From positions 1-64,000 of the forward strand of contig JAHQIW010000786.1 in the NCBI GenBank assembly GCA_019055375.1: a DNA stretch of 64,000 bases, in the 5' to 3' direction. Of the stretch, positions 1-12,745 are shown in pieces. Source of the stretch: Parelaphostrongylus tenuis (Eukaryota; Nematoda; Chromadorea; Rhabditida; Metastrongylidae). The first letter of the stretch is position 1. Each line of letters starts with the position of its first letter. The notes below the pieces were generated by a model, which worked only from the letters and a program-made list of their open reading frames with translations, ran no database searches and was not told the origin of the DNA. The position numbers were made by a program, and so were the translations under genes.

Positions 1-1120
1 ACACAGAAGTCCCGCCCTATCGTGCTGCTTTCATCTGAGAGCTTTCTGACGGAAACGTTTGTCCTGAGTAGTATGCTTAGTCTGCTACAGTCAAATTGGA
101 TGACATGTCAGCTTTGTTGAGGAGTTTGCTTTTTTTTAAAGGCAGCATCATGAATCAGCATCGACACTATCTTGTTCAGATTTTTTTCCTTCCCACTAGA
201 CGGAGCACTTCGCTGCATCATCATCTCAAACACTATGAACATTTCGTAAAGAAAGGGAGTGACGTGAGACTTGGTAACATCCGATATAATCCGAATATAT
301 AAAAAAAGAAAAGGATGCTTCGAATCTGATATATATATACATGAATTTGTTAAAAATTTGAATAAGTGCAAACAAATTTCAATCAATACCTACCTCAATA
401 GAAATTTCTCTTGCTCCGTGTTTTTTTCAAGTTAATTAAAATGAACTCTTAACAATTATCTCTGTAACATTATAGATACTTGTCAAGCTTCATCATCCCT
501 CTATAAGAGCGACCGTTTCACCTCATTTTTTACTTTAGTTTTTAACTTAGACTACAAAAAATTCTCCAGTCAGCTAGTAGAGAAACCGACTAGAGGATCC
601 GCAGTCGAAACCAAAATCTCTTGACATCGGCATTGTGACGACTAAACACCTTTGTAGGGTTCGAGCAGAAGTCCGGGACGCATCAGACTGCACGAGCAGT
701 AGTAGGCCAATCTCAATACTCCTCACACTGGATGCTTCCATGAATTGCTCATGCGGTGAGAGGCCATAAAATCCCTAGATACGTTGAACGTAAGTGAAAA
801 ACTGATCTAATGAATACGCACACAACATGTCATGCAGATTACTTTTTACCCTGAAGGTATCATGTCACAAACTTTCCTCTAACTTCGATATTCAAACACG
901 TCTTAAAGCAGTAAACTGCAAGAATTCCATGTTATGCCGTAAATAAGGAGAAAAACAATTGACCAACGACGTCAACTATACAACGAGAAGTCACTCGTTC
1001 CCCATGTGTTTCGTAGCTGTTGTCTATCGCTGTATCGAGTCTGTGCAGCTTATCCTCCCAGGCAAGTCCTGGACTAATCAACCACCAACTGACTGACCCC
1101 GGATTTATGAATAATTGTTG
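1..1120. other. No recognisable gene
   Basis: Both strands carry only short ORFs (92 codons or fewer) without a recognisable motif, and they overlap each other antisense. Runs of A and T are frequent. I see no splice-bounded coding exon, RNA gene or known repeat here. This is a statement of absence from reading by eye only. Confidence 0.5.
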
Positions 1121-1130
1121 AGCCATGATG

Positions 1131-1187
1131 CGCGAGGCTGAAACAATCAACCTTGCGTGCGACGCAGACCACCTGACCGCTGCACCA
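1131..1187 (-). repeat. tRNA-like sequence, probably the head of a SINE
   Basis: On the minus strand TGGTGCAGCGG matches an RNA polymerase III A box. About 35 bases later AGGTTGATTGTTTC resembles a B box. The acceptor and anticodon stems of a real tRNA cannot be folded, so this is a tRNA-derived repeat or tRNA pseudogene. Similar A and B box pairs recur at 16.8, 28.3-28.6 and 42.6 kb. A chance match is possible. Confidence 0.35.
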
Positions 1188-1860
1188 CATGAGTTCATGA
1201 ATGAAACAATAGAGCGAAGGATTTCAGGGGAAAACCCTTTAAGACAATTTGAAACTTTATACTGTGCATCTCGACACTTGAATTTCATAGACTACTGCCG
1301 GCAGTGCGGACGAATATTCACAGGATTCTTCCTGCAAAAGGAAAGTAAATGCAGCAATTCATTCCAATTTACAAAGGCCAGCAACTGTCTTTGATGAGGA
1401 ACTAAGAATGCTCTAGTTTGGCTATTTCGGGTTACTAGTGAAAATTACACTCTACCAAAATTCAGCCAGATAGATAACGAAGACGAAGAGATTTCTCAAA
1501 ATTACATTCAGCTTGGCTAACATTGCAAATGGTGTTTGCAAATCAGCGAGAGGAAAGGAAGACATGCTGAATTTCACACGACATATCAAAACGTATTATC
1601 TTGTGCAGTGCCAAATCTTCTATGTATCTCAAAATAAAAACATGCAACAAAGACTGCCTCTATATCAAATTGTAATAATACATTCAACATTGTAAGAGAG
1701 AATGTTTTACTGTCTTAAAGGTGGTAGTTAATGACTTAGGTATGTTGTGGCGGTCTCGTCAGGATCATTAGAGCCACGCGCTCTGCATGCAGACTCTCCG
1801 TACCGATAGCAGGGACGAGGAAAACGTTGTTCCGGTTGATCAGCACGAACATGTACATGT
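1188..1860. other. No recognisable gene
   Basis: An 89-codon plus ORF and a 118-codon minus ORF overlap around 1125-1394. The minus one reads through the tRNA-like repeat, so neither looks like a gene. Nothing else was identified. Confidence 0.4.
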
Positions 1861-1960
1861 TTGCGTGGCGAGGCAATGTTTCAAACCACTTGCTCTGATG
1901 AGGCGGGCGAAACCGCTAAAAGGTGCATAAGCCATTGACGCACCAACCTCGAAAACGGCT
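1861..1960 (+). repeat. Repeat family DR2, copy a, with hammerhead-like core
   Basis: CTGATGA at 1895-1901 is followed by a short spacer and GAAA at 1909-1912. Downstream is a hairpin-forming stretch (GGTGC ... GCACC). The same order of motifs occurs at 29.30-29.43 kb on the plus strand and 49.13-49.30 kb on the minus strand, which defines a three-copy family here. Helix I complementarity has decayed in this copy, so ribozyme activity is unlikely. Confidence 0.45.
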
Positions 1961-1989
1961 TTATAACACTCTGTCATAATGTTAAGTGT

Positions 1990-3330
1990 TTATAACGAGG
2001 CTTTATAGAGTGGTCGCAATATAAGAGAGCAGCTGTTCGAAATAAAACAATCTGGAAAGCTGCACTATGCAGTCAAGAAGAAGCAAGTGAGCGGTTGCAC
2101 CTGAACTCTAAGTGTTCTCACTGTTATTCCTGAAGTTTTTTGTGCGGTAATATCGATGCTGATTTAGGTTCAGTGATTAGTTATGTGAAGAAAGTACGAC
2201 GTGTTTATGAAGATCAAAGGACATCAAGAACGTGAAGACTTCATGCTTTGAATATAATGTTGAAGTGCGCTTTTTACAAAAAAATGTCCTTTTGAAACTT
2301 TGATAAATCGTCTAATCACTCAAGTGTATGCAGTAACAATCAACTTTCAAACTGTTCATGTTTTCTGCGAAGATCCATTATATTTCTAAAATGAGTTTGT
2401 AGCTTCGTTTATGAAACTTTGAGGCTATTTAAAAGTAGAAAAGTCGAAGGAAAAACTTGCATTCAACTGCATTGAGAAATTACGATGCACCTCGTTAGTT
2501 TTGAATTGGATCCACAGCCTTTCAAATTATTGTCATGTGTGCCGCTCATTTATTGAGGCGAAACGTTATTTAACTACTCGAGTGATCTGCTTGTAAGTGA
2601 CCACAGCTTGTCTATGATTGTGCATGCAATATGGGCAAGCACTGAATCATCAATCTTTTGAGCAAAGTAAAGCTGCGCATCTTCTAGTCTTTGCACTGAA
2701 AATTCGAAGAGATGTATAGTGCATCAAGCGTCACTTTCTACAAGGAGCATCTTTAGAAGGTGGTTTTCTTGGAATTCGGTAGTGCATCAAAACCCAACTA
2801 GAGAAATTTCAACCTACCAAAGTTACTAACAGTAAGCAGTGTTCGTTGATTAATGTTTTGTCCAAACGAAAATTATCATTCATAAGTCAGAAAGCGACAA
2901 TTATTCCTGTATTCCTTGCGATGAGGTGGTGGACTACTTTTTTAGTCGATTGCGATCTGAAGTATTCATAGAATTTGCATTAATCAAACCGAACACTGCT
3001 TGCAGTTATCGTCTTTAACCTTTTTGACCGTATGATTCCGATGAACAGCAAGGCATTCGAGCCTCTACACTGTAAGCCTTCAGTGACTGTAATCAATTCC
3101 AGGTGGAAAACTCAAATGAGGAAATATTTCATGAAGTGGTGCAATGTTGCAAATGTTGAGAAATTTCTCTGATATATCATTTCGACTACTGTGCTTGCCA
3201 AGAATTCTTGGTATTTCCTCCGTCAGCACCCGTATTCAAGAAAAGGTATAATTTGCTCTTTCCAGGCATTAACAGTCATTCAATAGCTTTAATCCTGAGG
3301 ATTTGAACATTGTAATTATTTTTCGAATTG
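1990..3330. other. No recognisable gene
   Basis: AT-rich sequence without ORFs over 60 codons and without a recognised repeat, apart from weak similarity to DR3 near its right end. Confidence 0.4.
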
Positions 3331-3900
3331 GCTTTATATCACTCTGTACAGTGAAGGTAAAAATTTTATTGCACACTCAAGCATTTTTCGCTGAGCAAAG
3401 CTGTTCCTCAAAGAAAGTCAGCGATTATTTGATAGTACAATTTTAGAAAAATACAATAGTGTCCATGGTTTTCCAAGAAAAACTCTTTATTGCGCTTCAA
3501 GTGAGATCAAGATTTGCACTTCACAGGTGGCGCGCGTCACCTTGCACCGGTATGCAGATGGATTCGCTATTGGTATCAATTCAACGCCTTTCGATAATCA
3601 GTGGATAGTTTGGATCTCGAAATTTTCGAGGGAATGCTAGCTTTTTGAAAAGAAATTTCGAGCGCGGTCTATCAGTAAGAATAAACTCGTGCAGATTTAA
3701 GTGATTTTCCCTGAATCATAGCTTTTCTATCAAATTCAACATCCATGCGATAGCACAAACCTCAGCGATTTCAGTGATATGCTTGGTTTCTGAGAAAGAC
3801 TTCTTAGTGTGTTTTCAGAGCTAAAGAAGATCACTAGGGCTTCGCACTTGACAAGTCTTTTCTGCTACGGTATGTGGATGGATTTCGAAACGTGGCATCA
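3330..3900 (+). repeat. Dispersed repeat DR3 cluster
   Basis: Contains CGCTGAGCAAAGCTG followed by a CAAAGAAAGTCAGCGATTA-type block. The same order of words recurs near 19.85, 19.98, 23.04, 55.23, 58.85 and 59.00 kb. The shared consensus is roughly CGCTGGACAAAGCTTTTTC, then CAGAGTNTTAGTGATTATTT, then AATAGCTCAAA. At 58.8-59.6 kb the family forms a discrete insertion with terminal inverted repeats, so these clusters are probably decayed transposon interiors. Boundaries are approximate. Confidence 0.5.
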
Positions 3901-4033
3901 AAGCCTTCGACAAACACCTCAATAAACGTCATCAAGCCACTGCGTCTCAAAACTTTTTTCTAATGATCTTCTGATTTTCGGTGTAATTCTTATTTTTAAG
4001 CATTTTCACTCTGCCAACTACTGCAAAAAATAA

Positions 4034-4830
4034 TCAGGCTCTTACAAAAACATTGCATGCTACAAGCCAATCGTCAGTGCAAGATATTAGAGGAGGTATC
4101 AGTTCTGCTGAGAAATTGTGCGATGCTGCAAGTATAGTTGTCGTGACAGGGTCAGGATTAGAGTTGGAAAACTGGTCGAGAACATCACAGGCAACCATGG
4201 TTTTCAAACATTTATATGAGCAAAACAGTTGCCAAGAGCTTGATTCGACACCGTGATGAACGGACTGGGGGCATGGTCGTAGAATAAGACGAGTCAATCT
4301 TCAGAGAGAGGAGATTATTGTTGGACGTATGCTTTCTCAGTAGTGGATCCTTGGAGAATTTGTCATAAAATAAGACAATGTTTTTAATAGTGGTTCCGGA
4401 TCGCAAAGCATTAATCCCTCCTTGCTGCCATAGAAAACAACATTGCCAAAGGGCTCAACTTATGTTGTTGGAAAGCTACAACACGACCATATAGCAGAGG
4501 AGTGGTGTTCAAAATTTCAAAGTCAACCACCGTTACACTTTTGTTGATCCAGACATACACATCAGCATTCAAAAGATGGAAAGAATGTGAGTATCTGAAA
4601 AATTGCGAAACAAACGGCACCGATGCACCGGACGTCACATTTTGGAGTCGTACTTGACTGTGGCTTCAGATGGTTAGGTGAGAATGTTTGGAAGTCATTT
4701 TCAGAAGCGATCCAGTTTTTTGTTCTCCTGTGTTTGAACTGTAATCTCCATTGTTGATATAGATAGTTTTAGTGCCGTCGTTGAAAGCAATGAGAGAGTT
4801 TTAGTCTTCAGCGTCTTAAATGTGATCCTT
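4034..4830 (-). pseudogene. Possible decayed minus-strand gene, unrecognised
   Basis: Three stop-limited minus-strand stretches follow one another in different frames: about 4825-4640, 4638-4411 and 4297-4034. The middle one reads HSFHLLNADVYVWINKSV and LNTTPLLYGRVVAFQQ, which looks like real protein. A TTTTTCAG-like splice acceptor lies just upstream of it. Another stretch reads LIAFNDGTKTIYINNGD, reminiscent of a beta-rich extracellular domain. I cannot name the family. In-frame stops and frame changes suggest either introns I could not place or a decayed gene. It could also be fortuitous. Confidence 0.25.
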
Positions 4831-5104
4831 GTTCTACAGCAGATTTGTAGATATTTGGACAGCATTATATCATCCTCATCAAGTTTTTCTTCAAAAGCAT
4901 ATGAAGTGTAGAGAAGACTATACTGTCCCGAAAGTCATATGTTTTATCTAAAGTTTTTGAAAACGAAGAAAAATCCTCAAGTCTCATAACAATAAAATCG
5001 CCACGCCGCATGTAAATTGCTCTGACGCGACCGATACGGCTCCAAGTGCGAAACTCAATATTCTTTAGCTGTAATAATACGCTTGAAGGCTTCTTTAAAA
5101 CCAA

Positions 5105-5925
5105 GCTATATCGCTGAAAGAGTTGATATTCGTGCCATCAAATGGTTATAGAGTCTGAATGAAGTGCTGTATACAGCGAAAAATGCTTGAGCGTGAGAAA
5201 ATTCTGCTTCAACTGTTACAGCTCAAAATAAAAGCCAATTCAGAAAAATTACACTGTTTAAATTCTTGAAATTTAAGCTAAATGACTACCAAAATATCTA
5301 GGAAAGAGCAAAAAATACGCTTTTGAATATGGCTGCGGATAAGAGAAAGTGCCGAATTTTTTTATTATCAACATGTCGTTGACTGCCAATTGAACAAGAA
5401 AGCAACTTTATAATAAGGTGAAAACTTTGAAAGACGGATAATGAGTTCAAGATTTCGGACTTCTGCTATTATCCAGTTTCATAACGATTGAGTTGCATCT
5501 TTCACATTAAGGTGGTTGTAGTTTTGGATAAGTTTACAATGTAGTTACGTATTTATCGAATACTTGTAAATAAATTAAACTGACACAGTAATCACAACTT
5601 TCTACTGAAATCTTTTTGCTTGGGCAAGAGAATGCAGCGAATAATCCCTTACAAATGTGAGATGACGAAGTCTTAACAAGGAACTGTCGATTATGATTCA
5701 TAGGCTATTTCCTAAAACAGCAGAAGCAATCGTTTTTACAATGCCAACAGGCTGCTCGATTCGCCATTGTTGCAGCTTAAGCGAATTTATCAAAACGAAC
5801 TTTTCTGCCATAGGTAAAACTACCTGTTATTGAAAATAGCGCATCAGGACGCGATGAAGTCATGACAAGCATCGCAATCAAAAGCGAATTCATTTTATAC
5901 ACAGTCCTGCAAGCTGTTAAACAGT
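5105..5925. other. No recognisable gene
   Basis: AT-rich, no ORF of note, no recognised repeat. Confidence 0.4.
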
Positions 5926-5929
5926 TTTA

Positions 5930-6295
5930 TACTAATCATTAGTATAATCCGATAACATATTCTGAGCCTCTTATGAGGCGCAATAGGAGACTAGTAAACA
6001 CTAGACGTACGCTTCGACTTTCTTGTGAATTATCATAAGTTACAACATGCCTTTTTGTTTAATTGAGCCTCACTATATGAGGGAAATCGGCGCCGAAAAT
6101 CTTACACAGCACGCCCGTGAAAGACCACCTGACATTACACTGACAGTCTACAGGTTATAAACCGAAAAAGTATGTGCTACTGATCAGGCTTAATATGAAT
6201 GCTAAAACGTATTCTAGCAGTATAAATGTCATTTCAGACCTCATGAAAGCTTAAAATATGTTATCAAATCATAATGTCTTTAAATGTGTTACCAG
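5930..6295. repeat. Repeat family DR1, two opposed copies
   Basis: The left half (5930-6110) carries GCCTCTTATGAGGC and matches the minus-oriented copy at 35.8 kb. The right half (6170-6295) carries GTGCTACTGATCAGGCT and then CAGACCTCATGAAAGC, and matches the plus-oriented copies at 21.8 and 40.1 kb. The two halves face each other like a foldback element. The hammerhead-like core in the right half is mutated (CTGATCA). The element ends next to the RTE element at 6303. Confidence 0.5.
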
Positions 6296-6302
6296 ATCAT
6301 AG

Positions 6303-9300
6303 TGTTCAACAAATAAGCTCCTCTCGTTCCTCCAAGAGAGACTGCCAAGCCTACTCGTGAGTTCCCAGCCTCCCGTTTAGAGCCTGGGCAAACCATACGT
6401 TAAGTATCAGAATGCCAAAAAAAACAGTAACAATTATGGGCCTCCTCTGACCCCGAAAGAGGTCCTCTGGTACGGCAGCGCCAGGTAGGACGACTACGGA
6501 GAGACTGCTGAAATCGCAGGCCAAACTAGGCTGCCCAGATCGAAACGGACTAAAATGACGATCTGTACCTACAATGCAAGAACACTTCTCACAAATCCGC
6601 TGTAGAAGAGCTAATGATTCAAGCAACAAGGATAAGGTAATATGTCTTTGGCCTGGCTGAGACGAGAAGACGCCATCCTTTTCACGCTATTTATGACACC
6701 AGAAGAGAACTGTTCCTTGGAACATGCGATCGCACAGGTTGTCGGCTGCGATGGCATTCCTCGTTGAACCGAATTTCACCGTGAACATCGATTCATTCGA
6801 ACAACCAACAACCCGTATCGGACGATTGCGGTTCGAAACGATGGAGATTAGTGCCGGATTTGATCACCTTCGTTACGTACGCTCTCAGCCTCAAGCTATG
6901 ACAAAGGCGAAGTCGAAAGCGTTCTATATGGATCTCGAAAAAATTCTTCAGAGAAGATCATACATTCTTCAAGGTCATTGTCGGAGGTTTTAAACGCAAA
7001 AACTGGACCTAGAATAATGTATGACGAACATCACATAGGGACCTCACGGACTAGAATGGAATAACAGGGTGAGAGGCTATCTGAGTTTATCATAACGACC
7101 CAAACCATCCATGGTAACTCGCATTTCCAAAAGCCCCTTTCACAGAGATAGACGTGGGAGTCGCCCAATGGAGAGCACCATAGCGAAGTAAACCACATCT
7201 TAGTAAATCGAAGGCTTTGCCTGACCGATGTCGCTGCTGTTCCTAAGTTCTACACGGAATCAGACCATCGCTCCTTCGCGCAACGTTCGTTTTCACGGAG
7301 AGGAGAAAGCCGCTCAATACAGACAATGAAACTCAGAACCACCGCAAACTGGAATGTATTCAAATCATTAGTAGGCTCTTGGGAAGATACCGTTGTCGAC
7401 AACATCGACGAAGAATAGGAGCGACTCGTTGACTATCTCACGTTAGCGCTATGAAAGCCGAGTCTAAGTCACGAAAAGACGCTTTCTCCGCAGACAACCG
7501 AGCTGATACGTCAACGTGGAATCGCACGAGCTACAGGCAACCGAAACCTTCACGTCCGAACTTACGAAACGCTGCAGAGAAGCGATACAAGAAGAAGGGG
7601 AAGGAGAAGAGCAACAATTGATGACTGAAGCTGCAGAAGCTGGGAAGAGCATTCGCAAATCCCAGCGAGGCTTCGCCAACTATAAGACCAAGACGATTGC
7701 ACTCCGATACCCTGACCGAGACACTTACAGCTTCGAGAAGGGCTATGGAGAAAATCATCCACTAATACTACTCAGATCTCTTCACTAGCCATGTGCTCTA
7801 CCGTCATATAAATTGAAAGATGACGAATATGCTGTTCCACCGGTCCTCCCTTCCGAAATCCGAACATGTTATATCGTCGGTGAAAAACAGAACAGACACT
7901 CGGTCCAGACAGGATTAGACCAGAAAGCCTGAAGAACTGCCGCCAGTTTCTCATCTACACCCTGGCTCGGCTCTTCACTCGCTACCTGTCAGAATGCAAG
8001 GCCCCTATTCAATGGAAAACCAGCAAGACCGTATTGTTGTTCAAAAAGGGAGACCTTCATGACATAGCATTTATCGCCCAATCTGCTTGCTGTCCGATGT
8101 CTATAAACTCTTTCACTCGAGTCATCCTAAAACAGGATTGACAGAACACTGACGAAGGACAGCCATGCGAACAAGCAGGTTCACGAAAAGGATTTATTAA
8201 CATAGACGACATCCATACGATTACAAGACTAATTGAAGTTTCACCAGTAGAAACAAACCACTGTGGCTCACTTTCATCGACCTGAAGAAAGCCTTTGATT
8301 CGGTGGAAACAGAAGCGGTTATAGAGGCTGTGGATAACCAGGGCGTCCGCTACTCGGTACATAATGATCTTTCGCGAGCTTTATAAGATTTCACGACCAA
8401 AATATCTCCGTTCTACAACAATATCACCATTGACGTAAGAAGAGGGGTTTCGACAAGGCGATACAATTTTCGCCAAAACTATTCACTGCCACCCTACAAA
8501 ACGTCATGCGAACATTAGAATGGGACGATATGGGAGTGAAAATTGACGGTCGACAATTAAACCATCTCGCTTTGCTGATGATATCGTCCTCTTATACACC
8601 AAACATCAGCCAAGCGGAACGAATGTTCACCGATTTCGATAACGCCTGTGGAAAGATTGGTCTTCAACTAAATCTAACGAAAACGATGTTCATGTGGAAC
8701 GGATGGGTTTCGAATGCCCCTGTTCACGCGTCAACGGAACGACAATCTCCGATGCTCCAGTTACGTCTATCTAGGTCGTGAAATCAACATGATGAACGAC
8801 CTGGCTTCCAGAGTTGAGCAGAGAGGAAACGAGCGGCTTGGGAACATTTAAGAGCATCGAAGATGTAGTGAAGAGGACAAAGAACTTCCGATCTATGCCT
8901 ACCTTTTCGACTCGACAAACCAACAGATGAGAAAATCTCTCATTGGCGTCATCGAACGCGTCAGTCGAAAGTTCGATGCTAGAAGTATCCCGTATCTCGC
9001 AAAATGAGACAGAATATCCAGAAGTTCCGACACTACGTCAACGATCGAAAATCAGAGACGCCGTTTTTGCTACCAACGCCAGGATATCGAAGATAAGGTG
9101 GGCCCGGACAAGACGTGAATATTGCGCTTCAAGCGACAACCGATGAAACGCGAGCCGTTTACCCGACTGGATTCCTCGGACGTCCCATGCGCTCTACAAA
9201 GGAAGACCACTGACCCGCTGGTCTGATTTTCTTCACCGAAACCGATAGAAGAAAGATATGATGCTCAGCGAATCCCCTAGATCTAGGAGGACCCCACTGG

Positions 9301-9403
9301 GCTACTCTTGCAACGCGATAGGGAAAAGTTGGAAGAGTTGCTGCTACCCGCTCGAGTTAGTCGACGAATCCAAAACGCGACGACAGGTGATACAGGTGAT
9401 TGT
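6303..9403 (+). mobile_element. RTE-clade LINE, near full length, degenerate (RTE-A)
   Basis: It starts with a 5' untranslated part shared with the elements ending at 18.5 and 52.8 kb. Next comes an apurinic endonuclease-like N terminus (fragments NIDSFEQPTTRIGRLR and AFYMDLEK near 6.78-6.95 kb). The reverse transcriptase follows (LARLFTRYLSECK near 7.96 kb, then the FADD region near 8.56 kb). The conserved C-terminal region ends with AGGTGATACAGGTGAT, a typical simple-repeat RTE tail. One base is missing just before the FADD codons relative to the copy at 38.76 kb, so the catalytic motif is out of frame. Many other stops and frameshifts make it non-autonomous. The usual full product of this nematode RTE type is about 1000 residues. 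Confidence 0.88.
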
Positions 9404-12400
9404 TTTAAGAGGTATCGAAGACAGTTGTATGAAAGGTAACCAATAACAGTTTTCCAGTGAGGCATCGCTGTGTAAGTTTCCTCATTTGACTCTCATTGTT
9501 TATGCTTCAAAAGCTTTTCAGAAATAATGAGAAGTCCTTCTTTTTTATCGTCTCATACGGTATTTCAGTCATAATAATTTGCTTGCTAATTAAATACCGC
9601 AAACATACAGAATTCAAACCTTGGAGAAAAATTGCCACCGAAAAATTCTTCAGTCGGCTGATTATCTCGACTTCTCTTTTTTATTTGTTTTGTACACTAT
9701 AGGCGATCAGTGGGCTCATTTGACTGATTCACCTTGAAGCAAATTGACGGGTGTTATTTTTTCTGATGGAGGTGTTTTTACATTCACCATTCAATCGAGA
9801 ATGGTCGCAAGAACTCGCAAGGCTTTTCTGTGGCTAATCCACTCTCAACAAGGTTTTCTTTTTGGTAATTGAACTTTCAAGAAATCCATACGACTAGACC
9901 ACCACGCTCGGTGATTGGTGAAGCCTTTCGATTAGTAATCGCGTCAAGCTCGAATAACTGTCAAGCCCACCGTCAAGCTGCAAAACCTCCCTAAATTAGC
10001 GTTAAGTTTGTCCCTAGTAGGTAAGCAGGACGAAGCAGAAGAAATCTGTGGAGTTCTTCACCATTCTCCGCCATCATCCGTGAGAAATAGCTTGCTGATT
10101 GAGAAGTGGATTACTTTGACCAGACATGAATAACGAGAAAGTCTGCTATTTTTTAGATCATGGACTGGAAATAAAACAGCATCGCGCGTGAAACCAACTG
10201 AAAGATTCGGAACGGCAAGCAAGATCGTTGCAAACTCAGCATCAATGGCCAAAAGCAACGCTCGATTTTCCACGATATTAAATTAGGGTTTGCTTTTTTC
10301 CCGTCTCTAAATAATTTCTTCTGCGTTTTCTCCATTTCACCTTCAGTGGCATTACTGTTTACTCAACACACACTTGTACGCTTTTGGAGTAAACAACGCT
10401 AATCATAGTTTATGACAATCAGTTAGCTGTATCAAGTTGTTAGAAAATAGGTTACGACACACATCTTTGAGTTTGATATTTTTTTATTAGATACAACGCT
10501 CAAAAGTCATTACACTGATTGGCAATCAGAAAGAAATGAATAGTTGGTCGCAAAAAAATGAATACTGAATGCGATACCAGTCGTCGATAACTCTTTTTAG
10601 ATCGAGTTAACACTGTATTCAGAGTTCGGACATACTTAGAGTTATTGAACAGCCTTTTTTCTATCGTTTTATTGGATATTCTTAATATACATATGCACCC
10701 ATATGTTAATATATGTGATATATATACCAGTTTTGAATCTAGTTTCTGTCATTTTTCTTAGTTTCTTATTTATTTTTCAATAAATTTGATTTTCCATCTT
10801 CCTTTTCGTGGCTGATGCCGTTCGAAAACTTGTGATCTCAAGATTCAAAACAGACAAGCCATTTTGTTTTATATAATTTTAAGATGGCAGCTAAGTTATG
10901 TCGTTTCATGTTTCTATTTGCTTACACTAAATTTATATTGGCCTTTTTTATCACCTTTTATGTCACTAACATTTTCCCCTACTCGCCATGTGTGCATGAG
11001 TAGCAAGCGAATTTGTTCCCAACACACACTCCATCTGCAAGCCGTGACATGTTCTATACAAAAAATATTTGGAAGAAAATATTTCAATTGAAGGATACCA
11101 AAATCCTGCCATTTTAACTGCTTTTCAATGATGAATTTGGTGTATATCTCTTTAGTGCAAAAGCTTATGGAGCGACCTAAATAGACACTTCGTACTTTTA
11201 CTATGAGCACTATTCGCTGTTGCAACCTTTGCAAGTAGACATGCCGCTTAGTTTGCTTGCCTTGCGTATTTGTTGATTGCCACAAGGCGATTTCCTGTAT
11301 CTCCCTCAAGTTGCAACCTTCAAAATAATTTCAATGTGATTACAGGCAGGTGATTGTGGCTGCCAACCAAGATAGACCTGCTTCGCCCCTGCTTCGTGGA
11401 GACGTAGGCTTAGGTTCTAGAAACTAATCAACTTCTACGTGCTGTACATGCATAATATTTGAGAGTTGATTGTAGAATAGACAAATATCTATGGTGATCA
11501 GAATTATGCGCAGAAAAGGATACTTCTTTTCCACCTAAGCTACGCGACAAGAATACACATGAGGAGTAAGGAACTTGTTCACTTTTCAAAAGTACTGTTT
11601 TCGTAAAGAAAATGTGATTTATTAAGTTGTATGAGAGCTCCTCACACTAAAATCAAGTGTAAAAAAATTGCTTCATGATAGTCCATTCTATGTAAAGCTA
11701 GTGCTTCTAAATTTGAACTTTGCTTTGTAATTATTTAAGAAAGAACGGTCGGAGCAACGGATTTGTTGCTTTGAAAGCGAGGCGTATATTTCTTTTGCTT
11801 GGTACTTTGTTCTTAGAAGGCCCTTCAAAAATACTAAGATATTCTCAAGCCATGGGTGACTAGTGATAGCCTAGTGAAAGAGCAGGAAGTAGTACTTTTT
11901 GTTAGCACAAGCATGAATTCAGCAAAGCGAAAGTAAGTTATTGACCGGTGCTAATGTGTGAGCAAAGATAAATTGTTGTTGATCACTAATAATTGTATAA
12001 GCTCTAGAGTGTCGGCTACTTATATTAAAGAACCCACAAATTCAGCGAAAAAGTTCGAAAATTTGAGTGAAAAAATTCATTTTTCTTGAAGTCTTTCACA
12101 AAATGATGAATGCGAGCTATATCGAAGCTCGCTCCGGATTTATACCAAATAGTCCTTCGTATAAGTATGTCTTGAACTTTCGTACATTTCAGGATATGTA
12201 TTTCAAATTACACTGCTGCAATATCGTTGAAAGAAATGAGAAAAAAAGGCTGAAAGCACTATAGCGGAAGCATGTCGCTTTCGCATTCAAAAGTAGGGAC
12301 GTAAGATAAAAAGTTGGAACTTAGATAAATCGGTATTACATTATTAAAAATATACTCGTGAGAATTCCTTCAAATACGTTTATGCTAATATAGCAATAAA

Positions 12401-12689
12401 GCTTCCTTGAAATCAAAAGTTCACTATATACCTGCCAACAATACCCGCTGTGAAGTCAAACAATGAGCTAACTACACCGAAAACAATGCCTTATCTTTTT
12501 AGTGGAACATACTATAGAAGTTCCTCGTAAACAAACTCAGTATGAAAATTAGTATTTCCTAAGGTATCCAATGACCACAAAAACATAGATAAAACTAGTT
12601 GATTAGGACTTCTTTTCAGCATTGATGTGTTTTTCTCATGGAACTAAAGAATTTTTTGACACGTGATCCTTCTTTTCACCCTAAATATC
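9404..12689. other. No recognisable gene
   Basis: The longest ORF, minus 11309-10914, starts at TTG, shows no domain and overlaps an antisense plus ORF, so I do not call it. A short TATA/ATATGT-rich patch lies at about 10675-10735. No known repeat was recognised. Confidence 0.4.
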
Positions 12690-12745
12690 CCCAATAAAGT
12701 AGAGTGTCCTGCAAAAACGAGCGTGGGTAGTGCAACGATTAGCAT
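12690..12745. repeat. Truncated copy of the tRNA-like MITE
   Basis: Begins CCCAATAAAGTAGAGTG, then GCAAAAACGAGCGT, then GTAGTGCAACGATTAGCA. This matches one end and the A box of the complete element at 42567-42721. The opposite half is missing. Confidence 0.5.

Noticed and set aside
10914..11309. 131-codon minus-strand ORF
   Set aside because: Opens at TTG, has no recognisable motif and overlaps an antisense ORF. No paralogous copy or splice context supports it.
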